DNA of 64,000 nucleotides, taken from Paralcaligenes ureilyticus. Its GTDB lineage: Bacteria; Pseudomonadota; Gammaproteobacteria; Burkholderiales; Burkholderiaceae_B. Under the pieces are notes generated by a model. It saw only the letters and a program-made list of their open reading frames with translations, ran no database searches and was not told where the DNA came from. Below, piece after piece: positions 39,048-49,155 of the stretch (the first letter of the stretch is position 1; the number at the start of each line of letters is the position of its first letter). Made by a program: the position numbers and the translations under genes. The stretch is from contig NZ_SMAJ01000005.1 of assembly GCF_004346225.1 (NCBI RefSeq), forward strand, positions 1 to 64,000, written 5' to 3'.

Positions 39048-41267
39048 ATGTCTACGATTGCTTCTTTTGCTGACGATACGCCGCCTTTTGACGCGGGCTG
39101 GCGGGGGCAGGTTTGCGCCGATCTGGACGAGTCCGGGCGGGCGCTGATCGAGCGGGCCGTGGCCTGGGTGCGGGAGCCGCTCAAGGGGCTGCACGCCAGC
39201 ACCGGCGAGCCCTTGGCTGAACATAGCGCGGCTGTGGTGCGTTTGCTTTCCGAAATGGGCACCGACGCGGTGACCCGCGCCAGCGCGCTGCTTACTGTCG
39301 TGCCGGTCGAGGCGCCGGCGGCCGGCGCCAGGCAGGATCCTTTACTCAAGGCTTTCGGCGCCGAGGTGGTGTCGTTGGTGCAGGGTACGCGCGCACTGCT
39401 GCGCCTGGGCCATCTGGCCGGCCAATCGAGCGACACCTCGGCGGCGGGCGGCGACCAGAAGGAAATGCAGCGCAAGATGCTGTTGGCCATGGCGGCCGAT
39501 CTGCGCATTGTGTTGATGCGCCTGGCCTCGCGTTTGCAGTCCCTGCGCTGGCACGCCAGCTCGAAAACGCCGTGCCCGCCGGCGTTTGCGCGTGAAACCA
39601 TGGAGCTGTATACGCCGCTGGCCAATCGTCTGGGGATATGGCAGCTTAAATGGGAGATGGAAGATCTGGCATTCCGCTTCCTGGAGCCCGATACCTATAA
39701 AACGATCGCCCGCCAGCTTGAAGAAAAACGGGTGCAGCGGGAAGCCTTTATTGCCGATGCGGTGGCGCAGTTGCAGGCTGCCCTGAAAGACTCGCATATT
39801 GCCGCGCAGGTGTCGGGGCGGCCCAAGCATATTTATAGTATCTGGAACAAGATGCAGAACAAGCATCTGACGTTCAACCGCCTGTTCGACCTGCGCGCCC
39901 TGCGGGTTATCGTCGAGGATGAGCGCAACTGCTATGCGGTTCTGGCCATGGCCCATGCGTTGTGGGCACCTGTGTCGGACGAGTTCGACGATTACATCTC
40001 GCGCCCCAAGCCCAATGGCTATCGTTCCCTGCATACGGTCGTGGCCGATGCGGAGGGCAAGCCTTTTGAAATCCAGATTCGCACCCGCGAAATGCATCAG
40101 TTTGCCGAATACGGGATGGCGGCTCACTGGCGCTACAAAGAGGCGGGCGCCCGCGGTGGCGAGCAGGTGGCCGCCGGCGGCTACGATAAAAAGCTGGCCT
40201 GGATGCGTCAATTGCTGGCTTGGGACAAAGAGGACTCATCGGCGCCGGCACCCACGTCCGCCGCACCCGATGCGTCGGCCGATCACATCTATGTCATGAC
40301 GCCGCAGGCGCGGGTCATTGAGTTGCCCGTGGGCGCTACGCCGGTCGATTTTGCGTATTACCTGCATACGGATCTGGGGCATCGCTGCCGCGGCGCCCGG
40401 GTGGACGGGCAAATGGTGCCTTTGCTGACACGGCTGTCCACCGGGCAAACCGTGGAAATCATTGCCGCCAAGGCGGGGGGGCCTTCGCGCGATTGGCTCA
40501 ATCCGCAGTTGGGGTTTCTGGCCAGCCCGCGTTCGCGCGCCAAGGTGCGCGCTTGGTTCAACGCCGTCGAGCTGCAACAGCGTATCGCCGCCGGCCAGGC
40601 CCTGGTTGAAAAGGAGTTGCAGCGCCTGGGCAAGACGGCCATCAATCTGGAGCATCTGGCGCAGCAGCTGGATTTCGCCCAGGCCGACGATCTGTATATT
40701 GCCGTGGCCAAGGAAGAGTTCAGCCTGCGCCAGATCGACTATGTGCTCAGGGCGCCGGCAACTGAGCCTGCGGTACCCGCCGCACGCGTGGTGGCGGCCA
40801 GCGGTGCGGCCAGTGCGATTAAAACCGGCAAGAGTGGAGTCCTAGTGGTGGGGGTCGATTCCCTCATGACGCAATTGGCGCGCTGCTGCCGGCCTGCGCC
40901 TCCAGACCGGATCGCCGGATTCGTGACGCGCGGGCGCGGCGTTTCCATACATCGGCATGATTGTCCGTCTTACGCTGCGTTGGCCGTAGGCCAGCCCGAG
41001 CGTGTGATCGACGTGGACTGGGGCGATACGGGCGATGCGGTGTACCCGGTCGATATCAGCATACGGGGGCAGGAGTCTCCCGGGCTGTTGCGTGATCTGT
41101 CGGAGGTTTTCGCCCGTCTGCGGCTAAGCGTGGTGGGCGTCAATACGCAGAGCCGCCGCTCGCTGGCTCATATGATTTTCACCATTGAGGTGAAAAACGG
41201 CGAACAGATTGCCCGCGCGTTGACCGCCTTGAACGAGATCCCGGGTGTGACGGCGAGCCGGCATTGA
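39048..41267 (+). CDS. relA: GTP pyrophosphokinase RelA
   Basis: This is the 739-residue ribosome-associated (p)ppGpp synthetase of the stringent response. The N-terminal hydrolase-like domain (about 1-200) lacks the HD motif, as in RelA rather than SpoT. The synthetase domain (about 235-365) has GRPKHIYSIWNKM and RPKPNGYRSLHTVV. A TGS domain follows (DHIYVMTPQARVIELPVGATPVDFAY, about 405-465), then the zinc-finger/conserved-cysteine region (CCRPAPPDRIAGFVTRGRGVSIHRHDC) and a C-terminal ACT domain. The ATG at 39048 gives the family length; a TTG at 38982 is in frame but unlikely. Confidence 0.95.
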   Translation: MSTIASFADDTPPFDAGWRGQVCADLDESGRALIERAVAWVREPLKGLHASTGEPLAEHSAAVVRLLSEMGTDAVTRASALLTVVPVEAPAAGARQDPLLKAFGAEVVSLVQGTRALLRLGHLAGQSSDTSAAGGDQKEMQRKMLLAMAADLRIVLMRLASRLQSLRWHASSKTPCPPAFARETMELYTPLANRLGIWQLKWEMEDLAFRFLEPDTYKTIARQLEEKRVQREAFIADAVAQLQAALKDSHIAAQVSGRPKHIYSIWNKMQNKHLTFNRLFDLRALRVIVEDERNCYAVLAMAHALWAPVSDEFDDYISRPKPNGYRSLHTVVADAEGKPFEIQIRTREMHQFAEYGMAAHWRYKEAGARGGEQVAAGGYDKKLAWMRQLLAWDKEDSSAPAPTSAAPDASADHIYVMTPQARVIELPVGATPVDFAYYLHTDLGHRCRGARVDGQMVPLLTRLSTGQTVEIIAAKAGGPSRDWLNPQLGFLASPRSRAKVRAWFNAVELQQRIAAGQALVEKELQRLGKTAINLEHLAQQLDFAQADDLYIAVAKEEFSLRQIDYVLRAPATEPAVPAARVVAASGAASAIKTGKSGVLVVGVDSLMTQLARCCRPAPPDRIAGFVTRGRGVSIHRHDCPSYAALAVGQPERVIDVDWGDTGDAVYPVDISIRGQESPGLLRDLSEVFARLRLSVVGVNTQSRRSLAHMIFTIEVKNGEQIARALTALNEIPGVTASRH

Positions 41268-41411
41268 GATTTCCTGCCTGCCGCCCGGGCCGGTTTGGGG
41301 CTTGTAATAGGGCCGGCGGCGACAGCCGGTGCGGCGCTGTTAAAATAGTCGATTAAATTTGAGACTTGTGGCCGGCCTGCGCCGGAACATGCCGTATAAG
41401 AGAGCACTCCT

Positions 41412-42611
41412 TTGAAATCATACAGTTTGCCCGATAGCCAGGGGCACTTTGGCCGGTACGGTGGTTCTTTTGTCGCTGAAACCCTGGTGCATGCCCTCGA
41501 CGAATTGCGCGAGGCCTACGACAAGTATCGGGTCGATCCCGATTTTCAGAACGAATTCGCCTACGAGCTGAAGCATTTTGTGGGGCGCCCCAGCCCCGTT
41601 TACCATGCGCGGCGCTGGTCCGAAAAGCTGGGGGGAGCGCAAATCTGGTTCAAGCGCGAAGACTTGAATCACACGGGCGCGCACAAAATCAACAATTGCA
41701 TAGGGCAGATACTGCTTGCGCGGCGCATGGGCAAGCCGCGCATCATTGCCGAGACAGGCGCAGGCCAGCATGGCGTGGCGACCGCCACCGTTGCGGCGCG
41801 CTACGGCCTCGAATGCGTGGTTTACATGGGTAGCGAAGACGTGCGCCGTCAAGCGTCCAATATGTATCGCATGAAGTTGCTGGGGGCCACGGTCGTGCCG
41901 GTCGAGTCCGGCTCGCGTACGCTTAAAGATGCGCTCAATGAAGCCATGCGCGACTGGGTCACCAATGTCGAAAACACGTTTTATATTATCGGCACGGTGG
42001 CCGGGCCTCATCCCTATCCCATGATGGTGCGCGATTTCCAATCAGTCATAGGCACCGAGTGCCTGGAGCAAATGCCGGTCAATGTGGGCCGGCAGCCCGA
42101 TTACGTGGTGGCCTCGGTCGGCGGCGGCTCCAACGCCATGGGTATTTTTTATCCCTACATCGAGCACCAGGACGTCCAGTTGATAGGCGTTGAAGCCGCC
42201 GGCGAGGGTTTGGAGACGGGGCGCCACGCCGCGTCGCTGAACGCCGGCGTCGTGGGCGTACTGCATGGCAACCGAACGTATGTCATGCAGGATGAGAACG
42301 GCCAGATCACGGAGACCCATTCGATTTCGGCCGGGCTTGATTACCCGGGCGTAGGGCCCGAACACGCCTGGCTGAAAGATAGCGGCCGTGCGCAGTATGT
42401 CGGCGTGACCGACGATGAGGCGCTGGCGGCGTTTCACGATTGCTGCCGCACCGAAGGCATTATGCCGGCGCTGGAGTCGGCGCACGCCATAGCCCACGCT
42501 GTGCGCATGGCGCCCGGGCTGGCCAAAGACAAAATCATTTTGGTTAATTTATCGGGGCGTGGCGACAAAGACATGCATACGGTCGCCGACTTTAGCGGTA
42601 TAAGCCTGTAA
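41412..42611 (+). CDS. trpB: Tryptophan synthase beta chain
   Basis: This 399-residue PLP enzyme condenses indole with serine to tryptophan. The PLP lysine is Lys92 in HTGAHKINN, the phosphate loop is VGGGSNAMG, and the C-terminal SGRGDKD segment is present. The start is TTG at 41412, chosen because it gives [18 protein letters not shown], the family N-terminus. In Burkholderiales trpB is usually preceded by trpF; here relA lies upstream and no trpF is present. TrpA follows 19 bases later. Confidence 0.96.
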   Translation: MKSYSLPDSQGHFGRYGGSFVAETLVHALDELREAYDKYRVDPDFQNEFAYELKHFVGRPSPVYHARRWSEKLGGAQIWFKREDLNHTGAHKINNCIGQILLARRMGKPRIIAETGAGQHGVATATVAARYGLECVVYMGSEDVRRQASNMYRMKLLGATVVPVESGSRTLKDALNEAMRDWVTNVENTFYIIGTVAGPHPYPMMVRDFQSVIGTECLEQMPVNVGRQPDYVVASVGGGSNAMGIFYPYIEHQDVQLIGVEAAGEGLETGRHAASLNAGVVGVLHGNRTYVMQDENGQITETHSISAGLDYPGVGPEHAWLKDSGRAQYVGVTDDEALAAFHDCCRTEGIMPALESAHAIAHAVRMAPGLAKDKIILVNLSGRGDKDMHTVADFSGISL

Positions 42612-42630
42612 GAAGGAAGGACGCTACACA

Positions 42631-43497
42631 ATGAATTCCCCGATTGATCGATTGCAAGCCGCCTTTGCCAGGCGGGCCGGGCATACAGCCCTGATTCCGT
42701 ACATTACTGCCGGCGACCCGTCGGTGGTGGCCACGCCGCGCCTGATGCACGCCCTGGTGGAGGCGGGGGCGGATGTGGTCGAGCTGGGTGTGCCGTTTTC
42801 CGATCCTATGGCCGACGGTCCGGTGATCCAACGCGCCGGCGACCGCGCGATCGCGCGCGGCGTGGGCCTGCGCCAGGTGCTGGAAATGGTGGCCGAGTTC
42901 CGGCGCGGCGATACACGCACGCCCGTGGTGCTGATGGGCTATGCCAACCCCATCGAGCGCATGGGTCAGTTGGAATTTGCCGCGGCGGCGCAGAAAGCCG
43001 GTGTGGACGGCGTGCTGGTCGTGGATTACCCTCCCGAAGAGATCGGCGAGTTCGCGACCGCGCTGGACGCGGCGGGCATAGCGCCGATTTTTCTGCTGGC
43101 ACCCACCTCGAGCGAGGAGCGCATCAAGAACGTGGCCCGGGTGGCGCGCGGCTATGTGTATTATGTGTCGCTGAAAGGCGTCACCGGCGCCGGCCATCTC
43201 GATTGCGACGACGTGGCGCGCCATGTGGCCGAAATCCGCCGTCACGTGTCGCTGCCGGTTGGCGTGGGTTTTGGCATACGCGACGCACAGAGCGCGCGGC
43301 GTCTGGTCGGGGTGGCGGATGCCGTCGTCATAGGAAGCAAACTGATTGAAACCATCGAGGCCGCCGTTGCGGCAGCTACGCCCGCCCATCAGGCTGCGCA
43401 GAGCGTCCAGGCCTTGAATGAATACAGCGACGCGGCCGCCATAACGGCGGCGAAGGCCTGGCTTGCCGGCATACGCCATGCGCTGGATCAGGCTTAA
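42631..43497 (+). CDS. trpA: Tryptophan synthase alpha chain
   Basis: This 288-residue TIM-barrel subunit cleaves indole-glycerol phosphate and channels indole to TrpB. Catalytic Glu51 ([15 protein letters not shown]) and Asp62 are present, as are the [12 protein letters not shown] loop and GVGFGIRD phosphate-binding segment. About 15-20 residues longer than E. coli TrpA at the C-terminus. Cotranscribed with trpB and probably accD. Confidence 0.97.
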   Translation: MNSPIDRLQAAFARRAGHTALIPYITAGDPSVVATPRLMHALVEAGADVVELGVPFSDPMADGPVIQRAGDRAIARGVGLRQVLEMVAEFRRGDTRTPVVLMGYANPIERMGQLEFAAAAQKAGVDGVLVVDYPPEEIGEFATALDAAGIAPIFLLAPTSSEERIKNVARVARGYVYYVSLKGVTGAGHLDCDDVARHVAEIRRHVSLPVGVGFGIRDAQSARRLVGVADAVVIGSKLIETIEAAVAAATPAHQAAQSVQALNEYSDAAAITAAKAWLAGIRHALDQA

Positions 43498-43566
43498 GGA
43501 TAGGCCCCCAAGGCATAAGAACAACAGCTTCGATCAGAAGTCGAACCTTATCAAAGGACTATAACA

Positions 43567-44448
43567 ATGAGCTGGCTCGAAAAAATTCTTCCTCCACGCA
43601 TCAACCGCAGCACGGATGCGAGCTCGCGCCGGGTCCCCGAAGGCCTGTGGGTCAAGTGTCCCTCCTGCGAGTCTGTGTTGTATAACGAAGATCTGGCCGC
43701 TTCGCTGCATGTATGCCCCAATTGCAGTCATCATATGCGTATCGGTTCCAGGGCGCGTATTGCCTCTTTGCTCGATTCCGAAGGCCGGGTCGAGATTGGG
43801 GGCGATATTTATCCGGGCGATCCGCTCAAGTTCAAAGACACTCGCAAATATACCGAGCGCGTGGCCGAAGCGTCCAAGCACACCGAAGAGTCCGAAGCCA
43901 TGGTCGTCATGAGCGGCAGCATTCTGGCGGTACCTGTGGTGCTGGCCTGTTTCGAATTCGATTTCATGGGCGGGTCGATGGGGTCGGTCGTGGGTGAGCG
44001 GTTTGCGCGCGGAGCGCAAGAAGCCATCAAGAATCGCACCCCGTTTATTTGTGTGGCCGCCTCGGGTGGAGCCCGCATGCAGGAAAGTTTGTTTTCATTG
44101 CTGCAAATGGCCAAGACCAATGCCATGCTGACCCGCCTGTCGACGGCGGGTTTGCCCTTTATCAGTATTTTGACCGACCCCACTATGGGGGGGGTATCTG
44201 CCAGTTTTGCCTTTATGGGCGATGTGATCATCGCCGAACCCAAGGCGCTGATCGGCTTTGCCGGGCCGCGCGTCATCGAGCAGACCGTGCGCGAAAAGCT
44301 GCCCGAGGGGTTCCAGCGTTCCGAGTTTCTGCTCGAAAAGGGTGCCATCGACATGGTGATCGATCGGCGCCAGATGCGCGTCGAATTGGCGAATCTGCTG
44401 GCGCTCCTGACCCAACAGCCCGCGGATGTCGTCGCCAAGGCCAATTAG
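43567..44448 (+). CDS. accD: Acetyl-CoA carboxylase carboxyltransferase subunit beta
   Basis: This 293-residue subunit transfers the carboxyl group from biotin to acetyl-CoA in the first step of fatty-acid synthesis. The zinc ribbon has Cys31, Cys34, Cys50 and Cys53. The carboxyltransferase core has [12 protein letters not shown] and [10 protein letters not shown] with the oxyanion glycines. The trpB-trpA-accD order is typical of betaproteobacteria; folC, the usual next gene, is replaced here by a phosphoribosyltransferase fusion. Confidence 0.97.
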   Translation: MSWLEKILPPRINRSTDASSRRVPEGLWVKCPSCESVLYNEDLAASLHVCPNCSHHMRIGSRARIASLLDSEGRVEIGGDIYPGDPLKFKDTRKYTERVAEASKHTEESEAMVVMSGSILAVPVVLACFEFDFMGGSMGSVVGERFARGAQEAIKNRTPFICVAASGGARMQESLFSLLQMAKTNAMLTRLSTAGLPFISILTDPTMGGVSASFAFMGDVIIAEPKALIGFAGPRVIEQTVREKLPEGFQRSEFLLEKGAIDMVIDRRQMRVELANLLALLTQQPADVVAKAN

Positions 44449-44502
44449 CAGGTTCGTTGATTGGCGGGATTGCCGTGATGTCTGTTTTTTTGTGGCGACA
44501 GG

Positions 44503-44601
44503 TGTAGCGGCAGACTGTAGTGACAGGCCTTGTGTCTGTCATCAATGCAAGATACCGTCTTGATTGTCAGGAATTTTGCCACCCACAAGGGGTGGCGCTA
44601 C
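44503..44601. repeat. GTAG palindromic inverted pair
   Basis: A forward copy at 44517-44540 (GACAGGC/GTCTGTC, one mismatched pair) is preceded by a partial head GTAGCGGCAG at 44503. The inverted copy is at 44578-44601 with stem GCCACCC/GGGTGGC. They sit between accD and the phosphoribosyltransferase gene; the inverted copy ends 26 bases before its TTG start. Confidence 0.8.
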
Positions 44602-44627
44602 ATTAATTAAAAGGCAGGACTTGAGCC

Positions 44628-45551
44628 TTGCGTACGGCTTTTCCCTACGATTACCCACGCGTTGAAGCTGAAGTTCTGCGCCATGTGCCTCAATGGCGCT
44701 CCATGCATTTTGATGCCGTGGTGGCCATTGCCCGTGGCGGCCTTGCGCCCGCCATCATGGCGGCGGGTGCTTTATCCTTGCCTTTGTTCGCCCTCAGTTA
44801 TGCACGGCCGGCGCGGGCCGTGGATTGGTTTACTGCGCTGGCTCCCGCGGCCGGCGTTCGTGTGTTGTTGGTCGAGGATGTGGCCGGGCGGGGCACCACG
44901 CTGGTGGATTGCCGCGACTTTTTGCTAAAGGCCGGGTACGAGGTGGCGATATTCGCCTTGGCTTACGACAGCGAGTCGCGAATCCGGCCCGATTTTGGCC
45001 AGGAGATGCCCAAGGGCGCCGGAGCCTGGTTTCCCTGGGAACGCGAGGCTGTAACGCCCGCCTTTGCGGCGACCGGCAACAGGCCCGATCGTCCGGAGTC
45101 TGAGTATGCGTCCTGGGCGGTCGATCTGGACGGTGTGCTTGCTCCGGATTTGCCGCCGCGGCTATATGAGCCGGCCACGCTTGATATCGCGCTGGCTTTG
45201 CGCGACGATTTGGCGCCTTGCGCCGTGATGCCGCCGGTCAACCTGACGCAGATGGCCGTTATCACCGGACGGCCCGAACAGGATCGGGCGCGTACTCAGG
45301 GCTGGCTGACTCGCCATGGTTTTCAGGGGCCTTTGCTTATGCGCGATCCACGGCGCCACGACGCAGCGGGCACAGCCGAGCACAAGGCCGATTGTCTGCT
45401 TGAGCACGGCCATACTCATTTCATTGAAAGCGATCCCGGGCAGGCCATAGAAATCGCCCGCCGTGTTCCGGTCGGGCGCATATTCTGGTGGGATGGCCGG
45501 CAGGCGATATCGTTGTCCGCCCATATGGCCGAGCCTTTGGTGCGGGCCTGA
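44628..45551 (+). CDS. Phosphoribosyltransferase-like domain fused to a HAD-like domain
   Basis: The 307-residue protein has a type-I phosphoribosyltransferase N-terminus: AIARGGLAP at about 33-41 and the PRPP-binding loop VLLVEDVAGRGTT at about 79-91. From about 160 a second domain begins with WAVDLDGVLAP, a HAD motif I (Asp166, Asp168), followed by MAVITGRPEQDRARTQGWL (motif II region) and HTHFIESDPGQAIEIARR near the C-terminus. This suggests nucleobase salvage or phosphoribosyl transfer coupled to phosphatase activity, but the substrate is unknown. The TTG start has an AGGA site eight bases upstream. It stands alone between two repeat clusters. Confidence 0.8.
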   Translation: MRTAFPYDYPRVEAEVLRHVPQWRSMHFDAVVAIARGGLAPAIMAAGALSLPLFALSYARPARAVDWFTALAPAAGVRVLLVEDVAGRGTTLVDCRDFLLKAGYEVAIFALAYDSESRIRPDFGQEMPKGAGAWFPWEREAVTPAFAATGNRPDRPESEYASWAVDLDGVLAPDLPPRLYEPATLDIALALRDDLAPCAVMPPVNLTQMAVITGRPEQDRARTQGWLTRHGFQGPLLMRDPRRHDAAGTAEHKADCLLEHGHTHFIESDPGQAIEIARRVPVGRIFWWDGRQAISLSAHMAEPLVRA

Positions 45552-45650
45552 CAGAGCGATTCGTGTGGCTGGCGCGGCGCGGATGAGCGAGTGTTGGCGC
45601 GTGCAAGGTTTGTGTGTGTAAGCGCCGTCGTGGGTCTCGGAAATGCAAAT

Positions 45651-45745
45651 GGCAGCCACAAGGGCTGCCACTACAAATACGGATCCGCGAAGTTTGTAGC
45701 GACAGGCCTTGTGCCTGTCATGTAGCGGCACCCCTTGTGGGTGCC
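45651..45745. repeat. GTAG palindromic repeats, three copies
   Basis: Copies lie at 45651-45674 (inverted, GGCAGCC/GGCTGCC), 45696-45719 (forward, GACAGGC/GCCTGTC) and 45722-45745 (forward, GGCACCC/GGGTGCC). They fill the convergent gap ahead of the rne stop, which is 27 bases further on. Confidence 0.85.
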
Positions 45746-45772
45746 ATTACAGCCATTACCGGCATCTACCCC

Positions 45773-48652
45773 CTAGTGCGTTTCCACCTGCTCCAAAGGT
45801 TCTGCCGCGGCCCGGGTTGATTGCTTGCGCGCGCGTCCCAGGTGAACGGGGGCTACGGGCGCTGGGGGTTGATGAGTGACCTTTGTTTCGACCCATTCCA
45901 TGCCGGCTCCGGCCACGATATTGTGGAGCAGCTCGCTGGTTGCTTCGACCGTGGCGGCAACGTTGACGTTATCGGCTTGGCTTGGGGCATTGCGATCTGC
46001 ATTGACGTTGCTTGGCACATGGCCGTTAACGGTGCTGTCCTGGTCAGGAGCGTTGTGCGAAACGGCGGCCACGGGTTCGACCGAGTGGAATACGGCTACC
46101 GGTTCGGCTATGGCTGGCGAGGGCCGTTCGTTCGACTCAATCGGTGTGGCGACAGTCGCGTGGGCCAACTCTTTTTCGTCGGCGGGTTCTCCCGCAGGCT
46201 CGGCCGCTGCGACATCGACCGGCGCCTGGGCGACGGCTGGAAATGCACCAAGAGTCGTGGCGGCTGCCGGTAGAGCGCCTGGATTGAACGAGGGCGTTTC
46301 GTGCGAGACGAAGGTAGCCGGATGTTCAGCGTCATCCGCCGTATCGGCCGTGTCGTTGCTGCTCGATTCGACGCCCGTATCGGGATTGCGGCGACCGCGA
46401 CGGCTGCGGCGGCGACGGCGTTTGCGCTCGGGATCTTGCTGTTCGCCGTCGGCTTGAGCCGTAACGCTCGAGGTTGTCGCGGCATCGGAGGCATCGTCCG
46501 TGCGCGCAACGGGCTGGGTTGCGGGCGGCGCAGCTTGCTCGCTTGGGCTCTCGCCGTCGACCAGCGCGTTGTTCACCACTTGGTCTTCGGTCGGCCGTTC
46601 ATCGCGTGAGCGATTGCGCCCGCGGCGGTTTCGTCCGCTGCGATGGCTGCTGGGCGCTTCAGAGCCGGCAGATTCGTCGGGGCTCTGTTCGGGCCGGAGG
46701 CTGCCGGTGTCCGGTTCGCTGGCCTGGACGCGTTGAGTTTGGTGCCTGGCCTGGGGGCGTTGAGTGTCTTCGCTGCCGGCCTCAAGGTTTTCGGGGCGGC
46801 GATTGTGGCCGCGGCGCTGGCGATTGCGATCGCCCCCTTCGCGTCTGTCGCCCTGGCGCGGGTTGCGTCCGCTGCGACCGGCTGGCGGGCGTTTATCGGT
46901 GGCTTCGGCCACGGGTTCGGGGGCGGCTGGCGTGCCGGCGCTTTCCGAGCCACGGGTGATCCAGTTCATGAAGCGCTGGAACAAGCCTGTGCCGGCGGCC
47001 GTCGTGGCCGCGGCTGCGGCGGGCGCTGCAGCGCGTGACACCGGAGCCGGGTGGGCGGGGGTAATGCCTTTGACCAGGGCTTCGGGGCGTGCCTTGGCTT
47101 CGTGCTCTTTGGGTGCCCAGATGACATCCGTGCTGGGGCTTTGGGCCAGATCGAAGCTGGTCTTGATTTCTTCCAGACGCGGGTCGTCGTGACGCAGGCG
47201 CTCGATGTGGTGATGCGGTGTTTCCAGATACTTGTTGGGTATCAGCACCAGGTTGACCTTCAGGCGCGACTCTATCTTGGTGATATCGGCGCGTTTTTCG
47301 TTCAGCAGATACGTGGCCACATCGACCGGCACTTGCGCATGCAGGGCCGCCGTGTTTTCTTTCATGGCCTCTTCCTGCAGCAGGCGCAGGACGTGCAGGG
47401 CGCTGGACTCGGCGTCGCGAATGACACCTGTGCCGTTGCAGCGAGGGCAGGTAATGTGCGAGCCTTCGTTCAGCGCAGGGCGTAGACGCTGCCTGGACAG
47501 TTCCATAAGGCCGAAGCGGGAAATCTTGCCCATCTGGACACGCGCCCGGTCGAAATGCAGGGCATCGCGCAGGCGCTGTTCGACGGCGCGCTGGTTCTTG
47601 CCTTCTTCCATATCGATGAAATCGATGACGATCAGTCCGCCCAGGTCGCGCAGGCGCAGTTGGCGAGCCACTTCGTCGGCGGCTTCAAGGTTGGTGCGCA
47701 GCGCTGTTTCTTCAATGTCGGCGCCGCGGGTAGAGCGTGCCGAGTTGACGTCCACCGCCACCAGGGCTTCGGTATGGTCGATGACCACCGAGCCGCCCGA
47801 AGGCAGTTCTACGGTACGGGAGTAGGCCGTTTCGATCTGGTGTTCGATCTGGAAGCGTGAAAACAGCGGGACGTCGTCGCGGTAAATCTTGACGGACTGA
47901 ACGTTGTCGGGCATGACCACGCTCATGAAGGCCTTGGCCTGCTCGGCGATATCGTCGGTGTCGATCAGGATTTCGCCGATTTCGGGCGAGTAGTAATCGC
48001 GGATGGCGCGTATGACCAGGCTGGATTCAAGGTAGATCAGGATGGGCGCCGAATTTTCGCGGGCGGCCGCGTCAATCGCATTCCAGAGTTGCATCAGATA
48101 GGACAAGTCCCATTGCAGCTCTTCCACGTTGCGCCCGATTCCGGCGGTGCGGGCAATAATGCTCATCCCGGGGGGGAGTTGAAGCTGGTCCATCGTGTCG
48201 CGCAGTTCCTGGCGTTCTTCGCCTTCGACCCGACGCGAGACGCCGCCTCCACGAGGGTTGTTGGGCATCAGCACCAGGTAGCGGCCGGCCAGTGAAATGA
48301 AGGTGGTGAGCGCCGCACCTTTGTTGCCGCGCTCTTCCTTTTCGACCTGAATGATCAGTTCCTGGCCTTCGGCCAAGGCGTCCTGTATGCGTGCGGTGCG
48401 CACGTCGACGCCTTCTTTGAAGTAGCTGCGGGCGACTTCCTTGAAGGGCAAAAAGCCGTGCCGGTCTTCGCCGTAATTGACGAAACACGCTTCCAGCCCG
48501 GGTTCGATGCGGGTAATGACCCCTTTATATATATTGCCTTTGCGCTGTTCGCGGCCGGCGGCTTCGATGTCGAGGTCTATCAGTTTTTGACCGTCGACTA
48601 TCGCAACGCGTAGTTCTTCTTGATGCGTTGCATTAAACAACATTCGTTTCAT
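45773..48652 (-). CDS. rne: Ribonuclease E
   Basis: This 959-residue endonuclease is central to mRNA decay and rRNA/tRNA processing. The catalytic half (about 1-510) has the S1 domain ([23 protein letters not shown]), the 5' sensor, the DNase-I-like domain with Asp residues in [14 protein letters not shown] and IVIDFIDM, and the zinc link CPRCNGTG. The C-terminal half is disordered: Arg-rich RNA-binding stretches ([14 protein letters not shown]) and Pro/Ala/Glu-rich segments, the degradosome scaffold. It is transcribed leftward alone with a long upstream region. Confidence 0.96.
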   Translation of the reverse strand: MKRMLFNATHQEELRVAIVDGQKLIDLDIEAAGREQRKGNIYKGVITRIEPGLEACFVNYGEDRHGFLPFKEVARSYFKEGVDVRTARIQDALAEGQELIIQVEKEERGNKGAALTTFISLAGRYLVLMPNNPRGGGVSRRVEGEERQELRDTMDQLQLPPGMSIIARTAGIGRNVEELQWDLSYLMQLWNAIDAAARENSAPILIYLESSLVIRAIRDYYSPEIGEILIDTDDIAEQAKAFMSVVMPDNVQSVKIYRDDVPLFSRFQIEHQIETAYSRTVELPSGGSVVIDHTEALVAVDVNSARSTRGADIEETALRTNLEAADEVARQLRLRDLGGLIVIDFIDMEEGKNQRAVEQRLRDALHFDRARVQMGKISRFGLMELSRQRLRPALNEGSHITCPRCNGTGVIRDAESSALHVLRLLQEEAMKENTAALHAQVPVDVATYLLNEKRADITKIESRLKVNLVLIPNKYLETPHHHIERLRHDDPRLEEIKTSFDLAQSPSTDVIWAPKEHEAKARPEALVKGITPAHPAPVSRAAAPAAAAATTAAGTGLFQRFMNWITRGSESAGTPAAPEPVAEATDKRPPAGRSGRNPRQGDRREGGDRNRQRRGHNRRPENLEAGSEDTQRPQARHQTQRVQASEPDTGSLRPEQSPDESAGSEAPSSHRSGRNRRGRNRSRDERPTEDQVVNNALVDGESPSEQAAPPATQPVARTDDASDAATTSSVTAQADGEQQDPERKRRRRRSRRGRRNPDTGVESSSNDTADTADDAEHPATFVSHETPSFNPGALPAAATTLGAFPAVAQAPVDVAAAEPAGEPADEKELAHATVATPIESNERPSPAIAEPVAVFHSVEPVAAVSHNAPDQDSTVNGHVPSNVNADRNAPSQADNVNVAATVEATSELLHNIVAGAGMEWVETKVTHQPPAPVAPVHLGRARKQSTRAAAEPLEQVETH

Positions 48653-49155
48653 GAGTGTTTTTCTCCGTAGTCATGGCGCGCCGTTTATCGGCGCACGACC
48701 GCGGGTCACTCGGTGTGTGGCGCTGGATCAAGCAATGCGAGGGGGACTAGGCTGACGACGTCAGGTAGCACCCACCAACAGGTCAGGTAGGCACAACGTG
48801 TCGGTGGACACGCGGTTCAGTCAGCAGAGAGGTCAGGTGCACAATATCAGTGGTTGACGAAAGGGATGCTGTGAAACGGCAGACGCGGAAATTAAGTTCG
48901 CGTCTGGTGCAATTAAACGATGACTTGACTTGCAAGAGCTTTTAGCGCCGCACGCGGTTGTTAATCGGCTTGCGTGAGCAGCGGGCAATTGTGTGCCACA
49001 CCACTGCTTTGGCAAACCAGGATTAGCCCGGCGACCTTATGACCCAGAAGCTGAAATACAGGCAGTACAATATGTCCTTGTATGCCAGACGGAGGCGCAT
49101 CCACTGCATCTCTACGCAGGCAATTTTCCAGCTTCTATAGGCTGTTTCGGATTAT
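48653..49155. other. Long rne upstream region with a repeated GTCAGGT motif
   Basis: No gene is evident in these 503 bases between the divergent rne and rluC. Three near-identical motifs, GTCAGGT(A)GCAC-like, lie at 48760-48771, 48782-48794 and 48832-48842 on the plus strand, i.e. in the presumed rne leader. RNase E is known to control its own message through its 5' leader in E. coli, so a regulatory leader is plausible. The region near 48900-49155 presumably holds the rluC promoter. Confidence 0.5.
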
